A stretch of DNA of 64,000 nt from Butyricicoccus pullicaecorum DSM 23266 (GCF_900167005.1 NZ_FUXW01000004.1:124001-188000), one strand, 5' to 3'. Shown: positions 22,116 through 30,477, numbered from the stretch's first letter. Notes: a model not told the origin generated them from the letters alone. Program-made: numbers and translations.

Positions 22116-23306
22116 ATGGACTTCGTCGATCAATTACAGCAATTTGTAAAGAAGATCTCTGGCTTTAAGGACTCCATCACGACCGAAGAGGCGACCAAGA
22201 CCTCGGTCATCCTTCCGTTTTTCCACCTGCTCGGCTACGATATTTTTGACCCCACCGAGTTCGTCCCGGAATTTGTAGCCGATGTGGGTATCAAGCGCGG
22301 TGAGAAGGTCGATTACGCCATCCTGCAGGACGGCAAGCCGATCATCATTATCGAGGCCAAGGCAATGGGCCGCAATCTGGAAAAGCATGATTCCCAGCTT
22401 TTCCGCTACTTCTCCACCACCTCGGCCAAGTTTGCCATTCTGACCAACGGCATCCGCTACCGCTTCTATACCGATCTGGAAGAAGCCAACCTCATGGACT
22501 CCCTCCCCTTCCTGGACATCGACCTGCTGCACCTGCGTGACGCACAGATCGAGGAGCTGAAAAAGTTCAAAAAGGAAAATTTCAGTGTCGCCCGTATCTT
22601 TGACGCGGCATCTGTACTCAAATATGCCGGAAAGTTCAAGGAAACGCTGTCCGAGCAGTTTGAAAATCCCTCAGATGAATTTGTGCGCTTCTTTTTGCAG
22701 GACGTATACGACGGTCGTATGACCCACTCGGTTGTCGAGAAGTTCCGTCCGATCCTCAAGGCATCCATGCAGGAATTCATCAGCGAGACCATGAACGACA
22801 AGATCAAGTCCGCGCTGTCTACGGCGAATGCAGCGCCCGTAGCACCCGCTGCACCTGCCAGCAAGGCACCCGCACCTGTTCCTGCGTCCGCTCCCGTCGA
22901 GGAAGAACCCGCGCCTGTCGTGGAAAGTGCGCCTGAGCCCACTGAGGAAGAAATGAACGCATACTATGAGCTGCAAAACCTGCTCAAGGATGACGTCAGT
23001 CTGGACTCGATTACATACAAAAAGACCGACTCCTACTTTGCCATTCTCTACCAGAACAACACCCGCAAATGGCTGTGCCGTCTGGTACTGTCCGACAATC
23101 AAAAGCTGGTCTATCTGCCCGACGCGGACAAGAATCCCATCCGCCGTCAGGTTGCCAATATTTACGAGCTGGCAAGCTATCGCCGGTACATCACCAGCGT
23201 GATTGCCCGCTACGGCGGTACGCTGCTGCGCCCGCTGGAACGCGAAGATCCCCCGATTTATCAGATTATTCTCAAGCGTCGCTTTCCCAAAAAGCAGCGC
23301 GTCTAA
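22116..23306 (+). CDS. Type I restriction-like nuclease (HsdR N-terminal fold)
   Basis: 396 residues. The first 160 match the nuclease domain of type I restriction subunits: TSVILPFFHLLGYDIFDPTEFVPEF, then a PD-(D/E)xK core VDYAIL...IIIIEAK with Asp66, Glu80 and Lys82, and FAILTNGIRYRFYTDLEE. An Ala/Pro/Glu-rich linker (about 235-275) leads to a C-terminal domain (residues 280-396, YFAILYQNNTRKWLCRLVL, then YRRYITSVIARYGG). No helicase, methylase or specificity subunit is near, so it is a stand-alone nuclease. Orphan proteins of this family are common in prophages and are assumed to be defensive. Confidence 0.85.
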   Translation: MDFVDQLQQFVKKISGFKDSITTEEATKTSVILPFFHLLGYDIFDPTEFVPEFVADVGIKRGEKVDYAILQDGKPIIIIEAKAMGRNLEKHDSQLFRYFSTTSAKFAILTNGIRYRFYTDLEEANLMDSLPFLDIDLLHLRDAQIEELKKFKKENFSVARIFDAASVLKYAGKFKETLSEQFENPSDEFVRFFLQDVYDGRMTHSVVEKFRPILKASMQEFISETMNDKIKSALSTANAAPVAPAAPASKAPAPVPASAPVEEEPAPVVESAPEPTEEEMNAYYELQNLLKDDVSLDSITYKKTDSYFAILYQNNTRKWLCRLVLSDNQKLVYLPDADKNPIRRQVANIYELASYRRYITSVIARYGGTLLRPLEREDPPIYQIILKRRFPKKQRV

Positions 23307-23323
23307 TTGTCAGGAGGTGCCCC

Positions 23324-23887
23324 ATGCCCTTACCCCTTGAAGAACACTACACATACAAAGATTACCTGTCCTGGGTGACCGAGGAGCGTTATGAGCTCTG
23401 GGAGGGTCAAGCCGTCATGCAGGCACGTCCATCCATCCAGCATCAGACAGTATCCGGCAACATCTTCTTTGCCCTGCGCGGCTTCCTCGACGGCAAGCCC
23501 TGCCGTGCGTTCCAGGAGATCGAAGTGCTGCTGCCGTCCTCGTCCAGCCAGAAGGCCGACGATGTGGATACGGTTTATGTTCCCGATCTCACCGTCGTGT
23601 GCGACCCGAGCAAGCTGCACCACCAGTATTGCATGGGCGCACCCGATGTGGTGTTTGAGATCCTGTCCCCTTCCACCGCTCGCGCCGACCGTATCGTAAA
23701 ACTCAATGCCTACCAGCGCGCTGGCGTGCGTGAGTATTGGCTGGTCAGTCCGCTTGAAGAGACCGTGCAGCTGTTCACGCTGGATGGCGGCACCTTCCGG
23801 GCATCGGATATCTTCACGCCCGGCATGTCGGTCACCTCGACCGTGCTGTCCGGATTCTCGGTGGACGTATCCAAAATCTTCCGATAA
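23324..23887 (+). CDS. Uma2-family nuclease
   Basis: 187 residues from the ATG at 23324 behind AGGAGG; a long upstream frame overlaps the previous gene and is not used. Uma2 features: YTYKDYLSWVTEERYELWEGQ at the start, then the PD-(D/E)xK core VYVPDLTVV...GAPDVVFEILSPSTARAD, a LNAYQRAGVREYWLVSPLEETVQLF block, and a closing FSVDVSKIF. Uma2 proteins are putative endonucleases frequent in cyanobacteria and Firmicutes. It starts 17 bases after the HsdR-like gene, so these nucleases form one unit with CI. Confidence 0.92.
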   Translation: MPLPLEEHYTYKDYLSWVTEERYELWEGQAVMQARPSIQHQTVSGNIFFALRGFLDGKPCRAFQEIEVLLPSSSSQKADDVDTVYVPDLTVVCDPSKLHHQYCMGAPDVVFEILSPSTARADRIVKLNAYQRAGVREYWLVSPLEETVQLFTLDGGTFRASDIFTPGMSVTSTVLSGFSVDVSKIFR

Positions 23888-23896
23888 CGCAAAAAA

Positions 23897-23920
23897 TCCC
23901 GCCCTGTGACCGGGGCGGGA
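23897..23920. terminator. Hairpin after nuclease operon
   Basis: TCCCGCCC and GGGCGGGA with an eight-base loop, ten bases after the Uma2 stop. On the plus strand it is followed by A-rich sequence, not T. On the minus strand T6 follows, so its T-run faces the unexpected direction. It may work as a processing or weak bidirectional terminator. Confidence 0.5.
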
Positions 23921-23978
23921 AAAATATCATGCTTATAATCGAACAAATATTTGTTTTTATGTAAAAAGAGGTGAACCC

Positions 23979-25022
23979 ATGCGAAACCCGAACGGCTACG
24001 GCTGTGTTTATAAGCTATCCGGCAAGCGGCGCAAGCCATTTGCCGCGCGCGTGACGATCGACTGGACGCTCAAGGACGGACAGCAGACCGCGACCCAAAA
24101 ATACAAATCGCTCGGCACCTTTGCCACCCGGGCGGAAGCGCTGTCCGCGCTCGCGGCCTATCACGACGATCCGCACGCGATTCCCGGCTCGATCACCTTT
24201 GCACAGCTCTACGATCGCTGGTCGGACCGGAAATTCACCAAGATCAGCGACAGCACGGTCAAGAGCTACAAAGCTGCATACAACTGGTGCGCGGCGCTCT
24301 ACGATCTTCCTTTTGCATCGCTCAAGACCGATCATCTGCAATCGGTCATTGATGGGTGCACGGCCGACTGGCACACCAAGAAGGCGATCAAGACCCTATT
24401 CAATCAGCTGTTCAGCTACGCACTGGAAAACGATCTGGTCGGTAAGAACTATACACAATTTGTCGATCTGGGCGGCTCTGCTCCGGCCACTACCCGACGG
24501 CCGTTTACGCGCAAGGAACAAAAGCTGCTGTGGCAGCATCTGGGCGATCTGGACTGGATCGACACCGTGCTCATTATGATCTATACCGGCTGGCGCATCG
24601 GCGAGCTGCTGGCCATGCGCACGGATGACGTCGATCTGACCGAATGGACCATGCGCGGCGGCTCCAAGACCGAAGCAGGCAAAAACCGACTGGTTCCCAT
24701 CCATTCCCGCATCCGTCCGCTGATCGCGCGGCTGTATGATCCCGGCCGGGAATACCTTATCCCCTCCCCTGACGGCAACCGTCCGTTGTCCTATTACACC
24801 TATCGGGATGTGTACTTCCGTCGGGTCATGGAGCAGCTCGGCATGCCCGACCACCGACCGCACGACTGTCGTCACACCTTCGCCAGCGAAGCCGACTCGG
24901 CAGAGATGAACAAGCTGTGCATCAAGCGCATCATGGGACACGCCTCACAGGACATTACCGATCGGGTTTACACGCACAAGACCATCGAAGAGCTGCGACG
25001 GGAAATTGAGAAGATCCCTTAA
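23979..25022 (+). CDS. Prophage tyrosine integrase
   Basis: 347 residues. N-terminal arm-binding and SAM-like core-binding regions (GSITFAQLYDRWSDRKFTKISDSTVKSYKAAYN) precede the catalytic domain. Catalytic residues: Arg206 in YTGWRIGE, the HxxR box DCRHTF near 298-301, His in MGHAS near 322, and nucleophile Tyr331 in DRVYTHK. It integrates and excises the prophage. It lies at the right end of the prophage, 145 bases from the rpsI 3' fragment that is the likely core site. It runs in the same direction as CI and the nucleases. Confidence 0.95.
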   Translation: MRNPNGYGCVYKLSGKRRKPFAARVTIDWTLKDGQQTATQKYKSLGTFATRAEALSALAAYHDDPHAIPGSITFAQLYDRWSDRKFTKISDSTVKSYKAAYNWCAALYDLPFASLKTDHLQSVIDGCTADWHTKKAIKTLFNQLFSYALENDLVGKNYTQFVDLGGSAPATTRRPFTRKEQKLLWQHLGDLDWIDTVLIMIYTGWRIGELLAMRTDDVDLTEWTMRGGSKTEAGKNRLVPIHSRIRPLIARLYDPGREYLIPSPDGNRPLSYYTYRDVYFRRVMEQLGMPDHRPHDCRHTFASEADSAEMNKLCIKRIMGHASQDITDRVYTHKTIEELRREIEKIP

Positions 25023-25100
25023 ATCTTGTATATTGTTTGTGTATTTTATGTATATTGTCATGGACTCCCGCGTAAAATCCACATACTTTCAGGCATGAAA

Positions 25101-25133
25101 AAAGCACCCAAAACAAGCGTTTTGGGTGCTTTT
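25101..25133. terminator. Strong bidirectional terminator after integrase
   Basis: AAAGCACCCAAAAC-AAGC-GTTTTGGGTGCTTT, a 14-base perfect stem with T's on one side and A's on the other. It ends the integrase transcript. Confidence 0.9.
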
Positions 25134-25166
25134 GTTGTACAAACCAGAGTTCTGATAAGCGATAAT

Positions 25167-25214
25167 TTAGCGCTTGGAGAACTGCGGAGCGCGACGTGCA
25201 GCCTTGAGGCCGTA
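25167..25214 (-). other. Attachment core: 3' end fragment of rpsI
   Basis: On the minus strand this reads YGLKAARRAPQFSKR and a TAA stop, the nearly invariant C-terminus of ribosomal protein S9. The frame upstream (to the right) reads QGKTAQKRAQ, which is not S9, so only the last 48 bp are present. Such fragments mark integration into the 3' end of a conserved gene. Prophage integrase lies on one side and ICE integrase on the other, so this is the junction of two elements. Confidence 0.85.
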
Positions 25215-25315
25215 CTGCGCTCGTTTTTGAGCCGTTTTTCCTTGGTATTTCGGGCTTTTCCGGACTTTTCGCTGTTCAGTTATCCTATGTGGTAACCACG
25301 GAAAATGGCTGTTTT
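25215..25315. other. ICE left end, no gene
   Basis: About 100 bases between the rpsI fragment and the ICE integrase stop. T-rich runs and a CTTTTCCGGACTTTTCG motif are present. It probably holds integrase arm sites of the ICE. No reading frame or clear promoter is visible. Confidence 0.4.
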
Positions 25316-26527
25316 TCAATCAGCAGCGTTCTGATGAAAAGCACCGTTTACTACACTGAACAACTCCTCTGGCTTATTATACTTGACCTTAGCATAGATG
25401 TCCATAGTTGTTTTGCTGTTTTCATGTCCTGCAAGATACTGAACCGTCTTGGGATCAACTCCGGCATAAAGCAGGTTCGTGATGTATGTGTGCCGGAGCT
25501 GGTGTGGGGTCACATCAAAATCCAGCGTATATTTGATTTTGGGTTGATTCCTCTGTGTCATGCCCAGCGTTGGTGTAACCGTGTACTTGATGCTCTGCCC
25601 ATTCACATACTTATAGTAGTTGCGCGGCTTGGTAGACCGAACAACTACATACTGCCATACCCTTTGAAATTGCGATGCAGCTAACGGCTGTCCTTCGCTA
25701 TCCGAAATCACATAGTCCGACTTTGATGCTGTTTTGGCTTCACGCAGGCAGTCCACCAAGCACTTGGGAATCGGAATATCCCTTTTAGCCGCCTTGGTCT
25801 TTAGAACAGTGGAAATCACGGGTCTGTTATGTTCCGTGCGCCATGCTCGCCTTACCGAGATATAGGGAGTAGACTCGTCCAGGAATACACAGTCCCATTG
25901 CAGCGCAAGGATTTCTTCCCGGCGCAGACCGGAATATAACCCAAGCATAATGAACAAGTAGGGAGGAAGCTCCCTGACCGTATCCAGAAGCACTTCTACC
26001 TGCTGATCTGTCAATGCCTCCCTCTTTTTCGCTGGCTTTCCGCCCTTTCCCGATATTCCTACACAGGGGTTATGCTCAAGTATCTGGCTGCGCTCTGCCG
26101 AGTAGAAAATACACTTGAGAAGCATATTTACTGTGCTGTATAACCCCTCCGATTTTTTTGACAGCGGTACAAGCGCCAGCCGAATATCATCTGCGGTCAC
26201 TTCTTCCATATACATCTCACCCAAAGGCTTAATGATATAGTTCTTCATGTCAGCAGTATATCCTCTCAATGTAGAAGCAGATACCTTTGCCGACTGCATC
26301 AGCAGCCACTTCTGACAATACTCGGCCACTGTCGGATGCTGCCGACGAAAGATGATCTCCTCCACCTGTCGCCGCGCTTCTAATTGCTTCTCATATAATT
26401 CTTCGCAAGTAGCAGCATACAAACTCACCTGCTTGCCATCTGCGTCCATGATCCGGGTTCTGTAATACTGGATTCCTTTTTGCATAATGGTTCCGTACTG
26501 CGGAACCTCTGTTTTCATTTTCGCCAT
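25316..26527 (-). CDS. ICE tyrosine integrase A
   Basis: 403 residues. N-terminal AP2-like arm-binding part (YGTIMQKGIQYYRTRIMDADGKQVSLYAATCEELYEK), a core-binding domain (TVAEYCQKWLLMQSAKVSASTLRGYTADMKNYI), and a catalytic domain with Arg in YSGLRREE, the HxLRHTY box TPHQLRHTYIT, His in LAGHENSKTT and Tyr in MDIYAKVKYN. It is a paralogue of the gene at 26684 with the same domain plan and many shared blocks. It lies nearest to the att core and probably performs ICE integration. Confidence 0.94.
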   Translation of the reverse strand: MAKMKTEVPQYGTIMQKGIQYYRTRIMDADGKQVSLYAATCEELYEKQLEARRQVEEIIFRRQHPTVAEYCQKWLLMQSAKVSASTLRGYTADMKNYIIKPLGEMYMEEVTADDIRLALVPLSKKSEGLYSTVNMLLKCIFYSAERSQILEHNPCVGISGKGGKPAKKREALTDQQVEVLLDTVRELPPYLFIMLGLYSGLRREEILALQWDCVFLDESTPYISVRRAWRTEHNRPVISTVLKTKAAKRDIPIPKCLVDCLREAKTASKSDYVISDSEGQPLAASQFQRVWQYVVVRSTKPRNYYKYVNGQSIKYTVTPTLGMTQRNQPKIKYTLDFDVTPHQLRHTYITNLLYAGVDPKTVQYLAGHENSKTTMDIYAKVKYNKPEELFSVVNGAFHQNAAD

Positions 26528-26628
26528 CTTTGACCTTCCTTTCCTGATAACGTGCAGTTTCCGTATCTACACTCTCTTTTTATCAGAAAGTACAGACTTA
26601 ATCAAAGATACGGCCTATGTAAAGCAAA

Positions 26629-26652
26629 GAGCGAGACATCCTTGCCTCGCTC
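26629..26652 (-). terminator. Terminator after integrase B
   Basis: GAGCGAG and CTCGCTC around a ten-base loop; the minus strand continues TTTGCTTT. It lies 32 bases past the stop of integrase B, so integrase A needs its own promoter in 26528-26628. Confidence 0.7.
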
Positions 26653-26683
26653 CTGCTTCGTTTTCGCGTTTGTTATTTTATGC

Positions 26684-27907
26684 TCACACTGAATCCCATT
26701 GCGAAAATGCGTTACCCATCGTTCTGACCAGCTCATCCGGCCTGTTGTATTTGACCTTTGCGTAAATGTCCATGGTAATTTTGCTGCTTTCATGGCCTGC
26801 CAGGTATTGCACCGTTTTGGGGTCTACCGACGAATGAATCAGATTCGTGATGTAGGTGTGTCGCAACTGATGCGGTGTTACTTCAAAGTCCAGGCTGTAA
26901 ACAACATTACCGTTATGCGCCGCCTTTTCTCCAAGAACAGGTGTGACCGTATGCTTTACCCGCTTTCCATCCTCATATCGGTAGTAGGACCGTTCCTTGA
27001 CTGTTCTGGTGACAACATACTGCCACAGCCGCTTAAACTGCGTATAGGACAGCGGATCGCCGTCCCGGTTCGGCACCACATACTCCGAAGTCGAATTTTC
27101 CTTTGTCTCTTTCAGGCACTCAGCCAAACAGGTCGGCAGTGGAATATTTCGCTCGGCAGCCTTCGTTTTTAATTCTTCCAGAATCACCGGCCTGTTGTTT
27201 TCTGTATGCCATGCTCTCCGCACTGTTAAATAAGGAAAGTTTCCATCAAGATAGACCGAATCCCATTTCAGGGCGAGGATTTCTTCCCGCCGCAAGCCTG
27301 CGTACAATCCAAGCATCACAAACACATAGGTTGGCAGTCCTTCCACCGCATCCAATAAGCGCTCGACCTGCTCGTCTGTCAGCGCCGCTTTATCTTTCTG
27401 CGGAACGCCGCCACCCTTTGTCGTTAGATAGATCGTCGGGTTATTATCTATAATCCGGCTTTCCTTTGCTGCACGGAAAATAGATTTATACAGGATCACG
27501 ACCGACTTATATACCGATGCAGATTTTTTTGAAACAGAGACAAGTGCAAGCTGAATATCATCCAGGCTGACCTCTCCCATCCGCTTATCACCTAATTCCG
27601 CAATGATATGACGCCGTACCTTTGAGGTATAGTCCGTCAAAGTCGTGGTACGAACATGAACAGACTGCATCAACAGCCATTTCTCACAATACTCTGCAAC
27701 CGTGGGTGTTTTTCGATGAAATGTGGCGTTCTCAATCTGCTCCAACGCAATCGTTTCCTTATTATAAAGTTCTTCGGGCGTTCTTGCATAAAGGGCAACG
27801 AGTTTTCCATCTGCATCTTTGATTCTTGTTCTGTAATACAGGACACCTTTTTTTATAACCGTTCCATATTCAGGAATTATCATTTTCCTTTTTGCCAATT
27901 CCGTCAC
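26684..27907 (-). CDS. ICE tyrosine integrase B (paralogue)
   Basis: 407 residues with the same domains as integrase A: YGTVIKKGVLYYRTRIKDADGKLVALYARTPEELYNKE, TVAEYCEKWLLMQSVHVRTTTLTDYTSKVR, Arg in YAGLRREE, TPHQLRHTYIT, LAGHESSKIT and nucleophile Tyr in MDIYAKVKYN. All catalytic residues are intact, so both copies may be active. Tandem paired integrases can work together, or one may have come with a second element that used the same site. Confidence 0.94.
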   Translation of the reverse strand: MTELAKRKMIIPEYGTVIKKGVLYYRTRIKDADGKLVALYARTPEELYNKETIALEQIENATFHRKTPTVAEYCEKWLLMQSVHVRTTTLTDYTSKVRRHIIAELGDKRMGEVSLDDIQLALVSVSKKSASVYKSVVILYKSIFRAAKESRIIDNNPTIYLTTKGGGVPQKDKAALTDEQVERLLDAVEGLPTYVFVMLGLYAGLRREEILALKWDSVYLDGNFPYLTVRRAWHTENNRPVILEELKTKAAERNIPLPTCLAECLKETKENSTSEYVVPNRDGDPLSYTQFKRLWQYVVTRTVKERSYYRYEDGKRVKHTVTPVLGEKAAHNGNVVYSLDFEVTPHQLRHTYITNLIHSSVDPKTVQYLAGHESSKITMDIYAKVKYNRPDELVRTMGNAFSQWDSV

Positions 27908-27981
27908 CTCCTAAAATAATCTCCAGCGCTGTATCTTTGTTTTATCAGAGATCTTCAGTTCCAGCAAGGATACGGATTGGC

Positions 27982-28212
27982 TCATGCTCCGGCGTTCCGG
28001 GTCTTGCGGTAAGTCGCATTCTTTTCCATCGGTTTTGCCCGGTGGGTGCATTTTGCGATATACTCCTGAAGGCCCATATCAGTAAAATATACACAACCGT
28101 TCTGCACATACTGAACATAAGAAATCAAGCCGTTGTTACGGGCCGCATCCAAGGTCGCAATGCTGATTCCCAGGATTCTGGCAGCTTCTTTTCGTGTAAT
28201 CAGTTTTTCCAT
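27982..28212 (-). CDS. Excisionase-type HTH protein
   Basis: 76 residues (MEKLITRKEAARILGISIATLDAARNNGLISYVQYVQNGCVYFTDMGLQEYIAKC). This is a MerR-like winged helix of the excisionase family with the usual order: a helix pair, then the strand YFTDMGLQEYI. It would direct the integrase toward excision before transfer. It sits directly upstream of the integrases, as xis does in Tn916/Tn1549-like elements. Confidence 0.88.
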   Translation of the reverse strand: MEKLITRKEAARILGISIATLDAARNNGLISYVQYVQNGCVYFTDMGLQEYIAKCTHRAKPMEKNATYRKTRNAGA

Positions 28213-28268
28213 AAATCATATTCCCTCCATTCCGTCAAGGTTGTCATCGTGCTTTCAAAATCACATGA

Positions 28269-28298
28269 ATGCACTGGCAGCCGAAACTGCCAGTGCAT
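28269..28298. repeat. Perfect 12-base inverted repeat
   Basis: ATGCACTGGCAG-CCGAAA-CTGCCAGTGCAT. It lies 57 bases upstream of the excisionase start with no T-run on either strand. It may be an operator, an RNA leader hairpin or a recombination-protein site. Confidence 0.55.
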
Positions 28299-28785
28299 GG
28301 TATCTAACTTTGAAAAGAAAACTGCATCTGGATGATGACCTGTTGTTGCTTACGGTAACCGGACGCAGCTCTCTTGAATTTGAAGTTCGCTTTCGCCACA
28401 TTTGCCACGCATCCCTGACGATGGGGACATTCCCGGTCTCCGCTGGCGCGGATGTCATAACTCCGCAGCGTCGTTTTACTCGTGCGCCGCAGGGTTCCGC
28501 CTCAAGTCCGTGGGCGGGTGTGAACAAGTATCTTTAAGCCCCCATGGAGTCCTCGCGCTCGAAGTGCCACCTCCGGGTCTCAGGCTGGCGTTGATCGCTG
28601 GGAACAGCCTTGTTTATCACCTCCTTGGCTGTCCATCTTGGCGGCGCGCCTGATTCGCTCGTACATGGGTTATGTACCAGAAATGCCGTCTATTCAATTG
28701 TCAAAGTACCATCGAAGGGGAAAACTTGTCCTTCTATTAACACTGACAAAAGGGGCAAAAAACAGGCGCTTCAAATGAAACTTTA
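28299..28785 (-). other. Long leader between sigma factor and excisionase
   Basis: About 490 bases without a convincing gene. The minus strand has AAGGAGGTG at 28618-28626 followed by a 28-codon frame (MINKAVPSDQRQPETRRW..., to 28534), whose GTG overlaps the ribosome site. Further down is an 88-codon Cys/Arg-rich frame from a TTG at 28527 that I doubt. A TTGACAATTGAATAG element near 28700 could be a -35 region. The GC-rich, hairpin-rich middle suggests a structured RNA leader. Confidence 0.4.
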
Positions 28786-29199
28786 TCAAAAAATTTTTGC
28801 CAACTGTTTCAGCCCACGCCGGATGCTGTCACGGACACGGCTCGGATCTACACCTTCGGCTCCGGCAATCTCATTTACGCTCATCCCCAGATAGTACCGA
28901 GCATAAATTCTTTTTGCCTGTTTCTCCGGCAAAGCCATCACGGCGGAGTAAATCTGCTCGCGCAGCTGCTTTTCCTCCAGAAGCATCTCCGGCGTCTCCA
29001 GCTTTCGCAGGACCGCATTTTCAATTCCATTCTCACAGTCCAGGGAGTACTGCGCCTTATAGCGATACATTTTTCGCTCATAGGCTGCTTCAGCTCGCTC
29101 GTCAGACTGAAACACCGCTTGTACTTCATCGGTTACTTCCAAAAAGGCATCGGTTTTATAAACATCGGGATACAGATCCCGAAGATTGACTTTCTTCAT
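28786..29199 (-). CDS. Small sigma-70-like factor of the ICE
   Basis: 137 residues from the ATG at 29199 (MKKVNLRDLYPDVYKTDAFLEV) behind GGAGGTAC. The C-terminal half is sigma region 4: LREQIYSAVMALPEKQAKRIYARYYLGMSVNEIAGAEGVDPSRVRDSIRRGLKQLAKIF. The N-terminal half resembles the linker of ICE-borne sigma-like regulators, and region 2 is not clear. Such proteins in Tn916/Tn1549 relatives switch on excision and transfer genes. The upstream 51 in-frame codons lack a ribosome site. Confidence 0.88.
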   Translation of the reverse strand: MKKVNLRDLYPDVYKTDAFLEVTDEVQAVFQSDERAEAAYERKMYRYKAQYSLDCENGIENAVLRKLETPEMLLEEKQLREQIYSAVMALPEKQAKRIYARYYLGMSVNEIAGAEGVDPSRVRDSIRRGLKQLAKIF

Positions 29200-29306
29200 T
29201 ATGTACCTCCATTTCGATTCACGGGTGATTAGCGGGTGAATCGAATGGAGGCGGGGAACGGCATCGAGGCCGTTTGGGGACATTCGGCAAAAAACGACAA
29301 GCAAAA

Positions 29307-29337
29307 GCGCCAGTCTCCCATTCCAGGAAACTGGCGC
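29307..29337 (-). terminator. Terminator upstream of the sigma gene
   Basis: GCGCCAGT and ACTGGCGC with an inner TCC/GGA pair; the minus strand then reads TTTTGC. It separates the sigma gene from the regulator unit at 29664. Confidence 0.65.
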
Positions 29338-29472
29338 AACAAAAAAGATCATTATTATTCCGGTTTGCGCAGAACGATAATACCGACAGGTTGCCGAACT
29401 GCCCCGGAGGGGAAGCTACACTTTTTTTAGCAAGTGAAGATTATGAGAACTGTAAAAGGTTAAAACAAACAA

Positions 29473-29496
29473 AGCGGCATCCTCCTATATGCCGCT
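29473..29496 (-). terminator. Terminator after the winged-helix regulator
   Basis: AGCGGCAT-N8-ATGCCGCT; the minus strand continues TTTGTTTGTTTT. It is 170 bases past the regulator stop. The space 29497-29663 holds nothing else that I can identify. Confidence 0.75.
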
Positions 29497-29663
29497 GTAA
29501 ATAACCTTTCTGTCTACGCAGTATAAAGCGGCAGCTATTCAGCAAGCCGCGTTTTCATTGAACCATTACTCAATTAACAGCTGCTCGCCATTATTGAGAG
29601 CTATGGTATAGAACAGAAAGCAAGATTTACTTTAGATTTATACAAGATTTGCACAAGAAATAC

Positions 29664-30350
29664 CTATACTTCGAATTTGTAGCCTATTCCTCGAATGCTT
29701 TTAATATGTTCTGATGCAGTTTCCGAACTTTTTAACTTTTTCCGTAAATTACTTATATGGCTTGAAATCGCATTGCGTGAATAAAACGAAAAATCATCAT
29801 GCCAAACAGAATCCATTATCATTTCATAAGTATAGACTTGCCGTTGATTCATAATTAGCAGCGCAAGAATATCAAACTCTTTTTCGGTCAAATCAATGCA
29901 TACCCCAGCTATCTCTACAGACCTGTACTCTAAGCAGAAAGACAAGTCTTTCACAGTGATGATTGTTAGCGGTCTTCTTTTATCTTTTGGTATTTTCAAA
30001 CAATTTCTCATACTATTTTTCTCTGAAAACATTTCTACCATAGGATGATTATAGGTATGTAAATATTGAGCAGCACCAAAATGGACACATGCATACCGCT
30101 GTTCCTCCGAATATGAAGGTGGCACAACAATAATTGGTACCGCACGTTTTTGTCTCAAGATATCCAAATCGTCTTGTGGAATCACATCAGAGCAAATAGC
30201 TACGCATATATATTCTTTAAAAGACAGCATTGCGGCCGCTTGTTTAATATTATCAGCATAGTCAAATTCAATTTCAAATTCTTTCCATCGGCCAGCAGTA
30301 ACCTCATATTCATTATAGGCGTATCCTACGCCCAATACATGCGGAACCAT
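29664..30350 (-). CDS. OmpR-type winged-helix regulator with degenerate receiver
   Basis: 228 residues from the ATG at 30350 behind AGGAGGTG. The C-terminal domain is a clear trans_reg_C winged helix: SVEIAGVCIDLTEKEFDILALLIMNQRQVYTYEMIMDSVW...SHISNLRKKLK...IKSIRGIGYKFEV. The N-terminal 120 residues have receiver-like order, but the phospho-acceptor Asp and the Lys of the PIIVV strand are not visible (CVAICSDVIPQDD, VPIIVVPPSY). It may therefore work without phosphorylation. No kinase gene is nearby. It probably controls the adjacent DegV-radical SAM unit. Confidence 0.85.
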   Translation of the reverse strand: MVPHVLGVGYAYNEYEVTAGRWKEFEIEFDYADNIKQAAAMLSFKEYICVAICSDVIPQDDLDILRQKRAVPIIVVPPSYSEEQRYACVHFGAAQYLHTYNHPMVEMFSEKNSMRNCLKIPKDKRRPLTIITVKDLSFCLEYRSVEIAGVCIDLTEKEFDILALLIMNQRQVYTYEMIMDSVWHDDFSFYSRNAISSHISNLRKKLKSSETASEHIKSIRGIGYKFEV

Positions 30351-30386
30351 ATGTTCACCTCCTACTACTTCTAGCAGACAGTTCAA

Positions 30387-30415
30387 AGCTGCCGAGCATA
30401 AGTTACCCGGCAGCT
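30387..30415. terminator. Hairpin between DegV unit and regulator
   Basis: AGCTGCCG and CGGCAGCT around a 13-base loop. Minus strand continues TTTG, so a weak terminator for the DegV transcript. Confidence 0.45.
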
Positions 30416-30477
30416 CTAAACAAAACTATATTTTTCTATGATGGAGAATGCTTTTTTGCGTATCTACAAATCCTCCG

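Noticed and set aside
22116-23306. Complete type I restriction-modification system
   Set aside because: Only a nuclease-type protein is present, with no HsdM or HsdS gene nearby.
28261-28527. 88-codon Arg/Cys-rich frame (minus strand)
   Set aside because: TTG start without ribosome site, low-complexity composition, and it covers a perfect palindrome. More likely structured non-coding DNA.
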